Of a stretch of DNA of 7,608 nt, positions 5,196-7,608 are shown piece after piece; position 1 is the stretch's first letter, and every line of letters begins with the position of its first letter. This DNA is from Prevotellaceae bacterium UBA1786. Its GTDB lineage: Bacteria; Bacteroidota; Bacteroidia; Bacteroidales; Bacteroidaceae. Position numbers and translations under genes: made by a program. The stretch is taken from contig DCGE01000091.1 in assembly GCA_002314525.1 (NCBI GenBank), forward strand, positions 1-7,608, given 5' to 3'. The notes under the pieces were generated by a model. That model was given only the letters and a program-made list of their open reading frames with translations. It was not told the origin of the DNA and did no database searches.

Positions 5196-7142
5196 TCACT
5201 TTGCAGTGACGGTTGCGGCGGTGCTGGTTGTTGTTACGGTTGGTTTGACGAAGAAAACACCTGTGCCTGATGCATTGTTCACTGAAGACTCAAATGACGT
5301 AGGAGCGGTGGTACCTTGTTTGACGGTAATGCTACCCTTTCCGAGATTAGGTGCTGTGAGCAACGAAAGGCTGTTGCTGATATTTCCTTCAAACTTGTAT
5401 GTGCAGATACTTTCGCCTGATGTGTTGCAGAGAGTATAGTAGTATGTAGATCGATAGCTTGACGGCGAAGAGCCCAGGAAATATCCCTGATTCGACGAGC
5501 CGACACTACTTGACGACGAACCACCCCAGCCGCCGCCACCGCCTTGCGATCCGCCGGCACTGACCACGATGCCACCGGTAATGACGATGTAGGAATTGTT
5601 GTCGCAGTCAATGCCTTCCTCAGGTGAGCCAGCTGCAGAATATGCGAAGAGGTTTCCTCCGGAAAAAGTAATCGCCCCACGTCGGTTGTAGTTGGAGTCA
5701 ACAGCATCGTTCTTAGTGGAGTAGCATACCGTATTGCCACCAGCAAAGAGGATCATACCTGAGGAGTTGATACAGTCGTCATAGCATCTAAGGTAGTTGT
5801 TGCCGCCGTTGACAGTCACGCTCGTCTTCGACTCAAATCCTTCAGCGCCATTGGTCGATGTGGAAACAAAAAGCTGGCCGCCATTGATCACAGCCTTACC
5901 CACCGACTTGATGGCCTTTGAGGCAGAACCCACACTTGACTGCTGGCCACCGCCGCCGGGCCAACCGCCGCCTCCAGGTCCGCCACCACCGCCAGGACCG
6001 CCACCGTCACCTACGTTTCCGACAGGCGAGCCGGTTGTGGTGGCCGATACAACAGGACCGGAACCATCATCATTACCCATAAGGAATTCGCCTTCGGCCT
6101 TGATGCATTTGCCGCCAGTGCCTGTCATCTTGATGGAGATGGTTCCTCCGAGAAGACTGACATTGCCGTCGGCATTGAGACCCTTTGAAGTATAGGCATC
6201 GTTGTTGAGAATGCCACCATTCTGAGAACTGACGATGTTGAGAGTTCCGTCAACGATATTGACGCTACCGTTTGGATAGTCCTGGTCGTATGTTTCACCC
6301 GTATCAAGAGTTTCCGTCTCGGCTTGGATGCAGTCGTCCTGACACTTGCTGATACTGACAGAGAAGCCCTTCATGAGGAAGTATTGCTGACAGTGGATTC
6401 CGTCGCCTACAGCACCGAGGATGTTGATTATGCCATCCGACTTCTTGAGGTGCAGGTATTCCTTCGACGAAATTGCATGCTTGGTATTGCCCGTGACATT
6501 CAGTGTACCCGACTTGTCGATCTCAAGATGTCCTTTGCAATAAAGAGCTGCCTTCTGGCTGCCGCCGGAACAGTCAGCAAGAGTGTTTACTGTCTCCTTC
6601 TTGATATTGAGTGACACACGTTTCCCACACTGGATATCAATAGCCGCACCCTTCTGGCTTGTGATTGTGACGCCATTGAGTTCAATTGTGGTCTTGTATG
6701 AGCCATAGTACGTAAATCCACCATTTGACGTGGAGCCCATCAGGACGGTAGTCATTTCGGTTGACGTATTGTTGTTTGTCACAGTTACATATTCGCCGTC
6801 AAGACTGATGCTCACACCACTGAGGAAGAACGGGTTCTCGACCTCTGCGACACCTTCATCGTATGTAACACGGATTTCCGTAGGACACGCATCAGCAGGA
6901 ACGAACTTCATCTCGGAAATATCCTTGAGAGGTATGCTCAGAGGTTCACCACCAGATACAGGCATGATGAACATGGTATTTCCACCTTCATCGAAATAAA
7001 TTGAATCAATATCCGCAAGGTAAGCATATTCATTGACGGAACCATGAGATATCCTTATCACCTCATTGAATGCCGGTATATCGTCAGCCCAAGCAGCAAG
7101 CGCAATCATGCCGACTGCAAATAAAAAAACAATCCTTTTCAT
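5196..7142 (-). CDS. Secreted carbohydrate-binding beta-helix protein (Cthe_2159-like), 648 aa
   Basis: The start MKRIVFLFAVGMIALAAWA is a Sec signal peptide (cleavage about after residue 19). Residues 40-80 hold the paired IDSIYF...ISEMKF element seen in many secreted Bacteroidales proteins. From about residue 100 to 530 the chain shows parallel beta-helix rungs, many with K-A/G-I or D-D-x-I turns (KGAAIDI, KHAISSK, GDGIHCQ, QDDCIQAE, SKAIKS, YDDCINSS, KNDAVDS, EGIDCDN), the pattern of the Cthe_2159 carbohydrate-binding family (formerly DUF4353), whose founding member binds acidic or cellulosic polysaccharide. Two glycine-rich loops (379-399 and 530-541) are also typical. The C-terminal part (about 550-648) is Ser/Thr-rich and I do not recognise it. 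I see no lipobox or T9SS tail. The gene starts 2 bp after the LytTR gene, which suggests co-transcription. Substrate is unknown. Confidence 0.85.
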   Translation of the reverse strand: MKRIVFLFAVGMIALAAWADDIPAFNEVIRISHGSVNEYAYLADIDSIYFDEGGNTMFIMPVSGGEPLSIPLKDISEMKFVPADACPTEIRVTYDEGVAEVENPFFLSGVSISLDGEYVTVTNNNTSTEMTTVLMGSTSNGGFTYYGSYKTTIELNGVTITSQKGAAIDIQCGKRVSLNIKKETVNTLADCSGGSQKAALYCKGHLEIDKSGTLNVTGNTKHAISSKEYLHLKKSDGIINILGAVGDGIHCQQYFLMKGFSVSISKCQDDCIQAETETLDTGETYDQDYPNGSVNIVDGTLNIVSSQNGGILNNDAYTSKGLNADGNVSLLGGTISIKMTGTGGKCIKAEGEFLMGNDDGSGPVVSATTTGSPVGNVGDGGGPGGGGGPGGGGWPGGGGQQSSVGSASKAIKSVGKAVINGGQLFVSTSTNGAEGFESKTSVTVNGGNNYLRCYDDCINSSGMILFAGGNTVCYSTKNDAVDSNYNRRGAITFSGGNLFAYSAAGSPEEGIDCDNNSYIVITGGIVVSAGGSQGGGGGWGGSSSSSVGSSNQGYFLGSSPSSYRSTYYYTLCNTSGESICTYKFEGNISNSLSLLTAPNLGKGSITVKQGTTAPTSFESSVNNASGTGVFFVKPTVTTTSTAATVTAK

Positions 7143-7144
7143 TT

Positions 7145-7608
7145 TTACCTTCCGATCAAACGGTCATTTATAAATTTCTGCGTATCGTCCTTGTAGGATT
7201 CGCCTATCGGCAATACAATATCATCTGTCAGTGTTACACGCATCCTCGCAATCTCCTTCACAAATGCCATATTGACTATATAGGAACGATGAATACGTAC
7301 AAATCTGTCATTAGGCAATATTTCAGACATCCGTTTGATGCTCATCAAGACCATAAGCGGATTCTGTCCTATTACATGTATCCTGAGATATTCGCTCTGT
7401 GCCTCGATATACCGGATGTCATTCACCGAGATTTTCACAAGTCTGTAATCGACTTTAACGAAGAGTATATCGCCCTCTATCCTACCGTCAGCATCCTGAC
7501 TGTCATTCTTGATGGCATTATGCAGCAGGTCGTACATCTTTTTCACCTTCGAGGCAGTAGTTTGAAATTCAGGCTGTCCGAATGGTTTCAGCAGATAATC
7601 GACGGCAT
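7145..7608 (-). CDS. LytTR-family response regulator, C-terminal part (runs off the window)
   Basis: This is the 3' 153 codons of a two-component response regulator with an N-terminal receiver and a C-terminal LytTR DNA-binding domain. An in-frame GTG at 7546 could be taken as a start, but the frame stays open to the edge and encodes AVDYLLKPFGQPEF. That is the end of a receiver domain: the conserved Lys followed by cis-Pro (LLKPF) before helix 5. The start therefore lies outside the window. The LytTR domain spans about fragment residues 46-150, with DIRYIEAQSEYLRIHV, the signature RFVRIHRSYIVN and the closing LPIGESYKDD. Members bind direct-repeat DNA sites as dimers and are usually paired with a LytS/YpdA-type histidine kinase, expected further right. 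The phospho-acceptor Asp is outside the window. It is directly upstream of the beta-helix gene, with a 2-bp gap. Confidence 0.93.
   Translation of the reverse strand, partial: AVDYLLKPFGQPEFQTTASKVKKMYDLLHNAIKNDSQDADGRIEGDILFVKVDYRLVKISVNDIRYIEAQSEYLRIHVIGQNPLMVLMSIKRMSEILPNDRFVRIHRSYIVNMAFVKEIARMRVTLTDDIVLPIGESYKDDTQKFINDRLIGR
7147..7153 (-). promoter_or_regulatory. Shine-Dalgarno-like GGAAGGT before the beta-helix gene
   Basis: On the - strand GGAAGGT lies 4 bases before the ATG at 7142 and overlaps the TAA stop (7147-7145) of the LytTR gene. The other starts in the window have no comparable site. It fits translational coupling between the two genes. Confidence 0.5.

Noticed and set aside
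5797..6195. + strand frame encoding a proline-rich run (PPPPGPPPPPGPP)
   Set aside because: It is the complement of the glycine-rich loop of the - strand beta-helix gene. High GC removes stops on the other strand. Frames at 5206-5439, 5279-5746, 6125-6307, 6324-6614 and 6730-6999 are rejected likewise.
7544..7546. GTG as start of a 133-aa stand-alone LytTR protein
   Set aside because: The frame continues open to the window edge and encodes the LLKPF end of a receiver domain, so the gene is a truncated full response regulator.

Overview
The window looks like part of a Bacteroidales (Bacteroidota) genome, most like a gut, rumen or oral Prevotella/Segatella-type organism. The reasons are BspA-type leucine-rich repeat proteins ending in a T9SS-like GRR...NGKK tail, a promoter of the Bacteroidota form (TTTG, 20-bp spacer, TAACTTTG), start codons mostly without Shine-Dalgarno sequences, and a secreted Cthe_2159-type beta-helix protein carrying the IDSIYF/ISEMKF leader common in this phylum. 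No taxonomic search was possible.

Layout. 1-81: hairpin with T-run, probably the terminator of a gene left of the window. 116-147: promoter for a + strand operon. 230-2344 and 2406-4937: two tandem paralogous secreted BspA-like proteins (704 and 843 aa from the ATG starts) with 13 and 18 repeat units of 23 residues (69 bp). 4974-5135: a 53-aa small protein missed by a long-ORF scan, probably the last gene of the operon. 5128-5170: overlapping inverted repeats in the 60-bp gap between convergent operons. 5196-7142 (- strand): secreted carbohydrate-binding beta-helix protein. 7145-7608 (- strand): C-terminal part of a LytTR response regulator that runs off the right edge and lies 2 bp upstream of the beta-helix gene.

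The tandem BspA pair is the most dynamic part. The duplication unit can be delimited (about 187 to 2362, 2176 bp). The gene ends are nearly identical between copies, while the repeat arrays differ in number and order. One 69-bp unit is duplicated without any base change, and the second gene carries an internal 546-bp block duplication. This resembles a surface protein pair that varies by in-frame recombination while constant ends handle secretion and anchoring.

The - strand pair suggests a LytTR two-component regulator co-transcribed with a secreted glycan-binding protein; the sensor kinase would be expected beyond the right edge. I see no wholly unprecedented system. The parts that deserve a second look are the paralogue repeat structure, the unannotated 53-aa protein and the LytTR/beta-helix operon.
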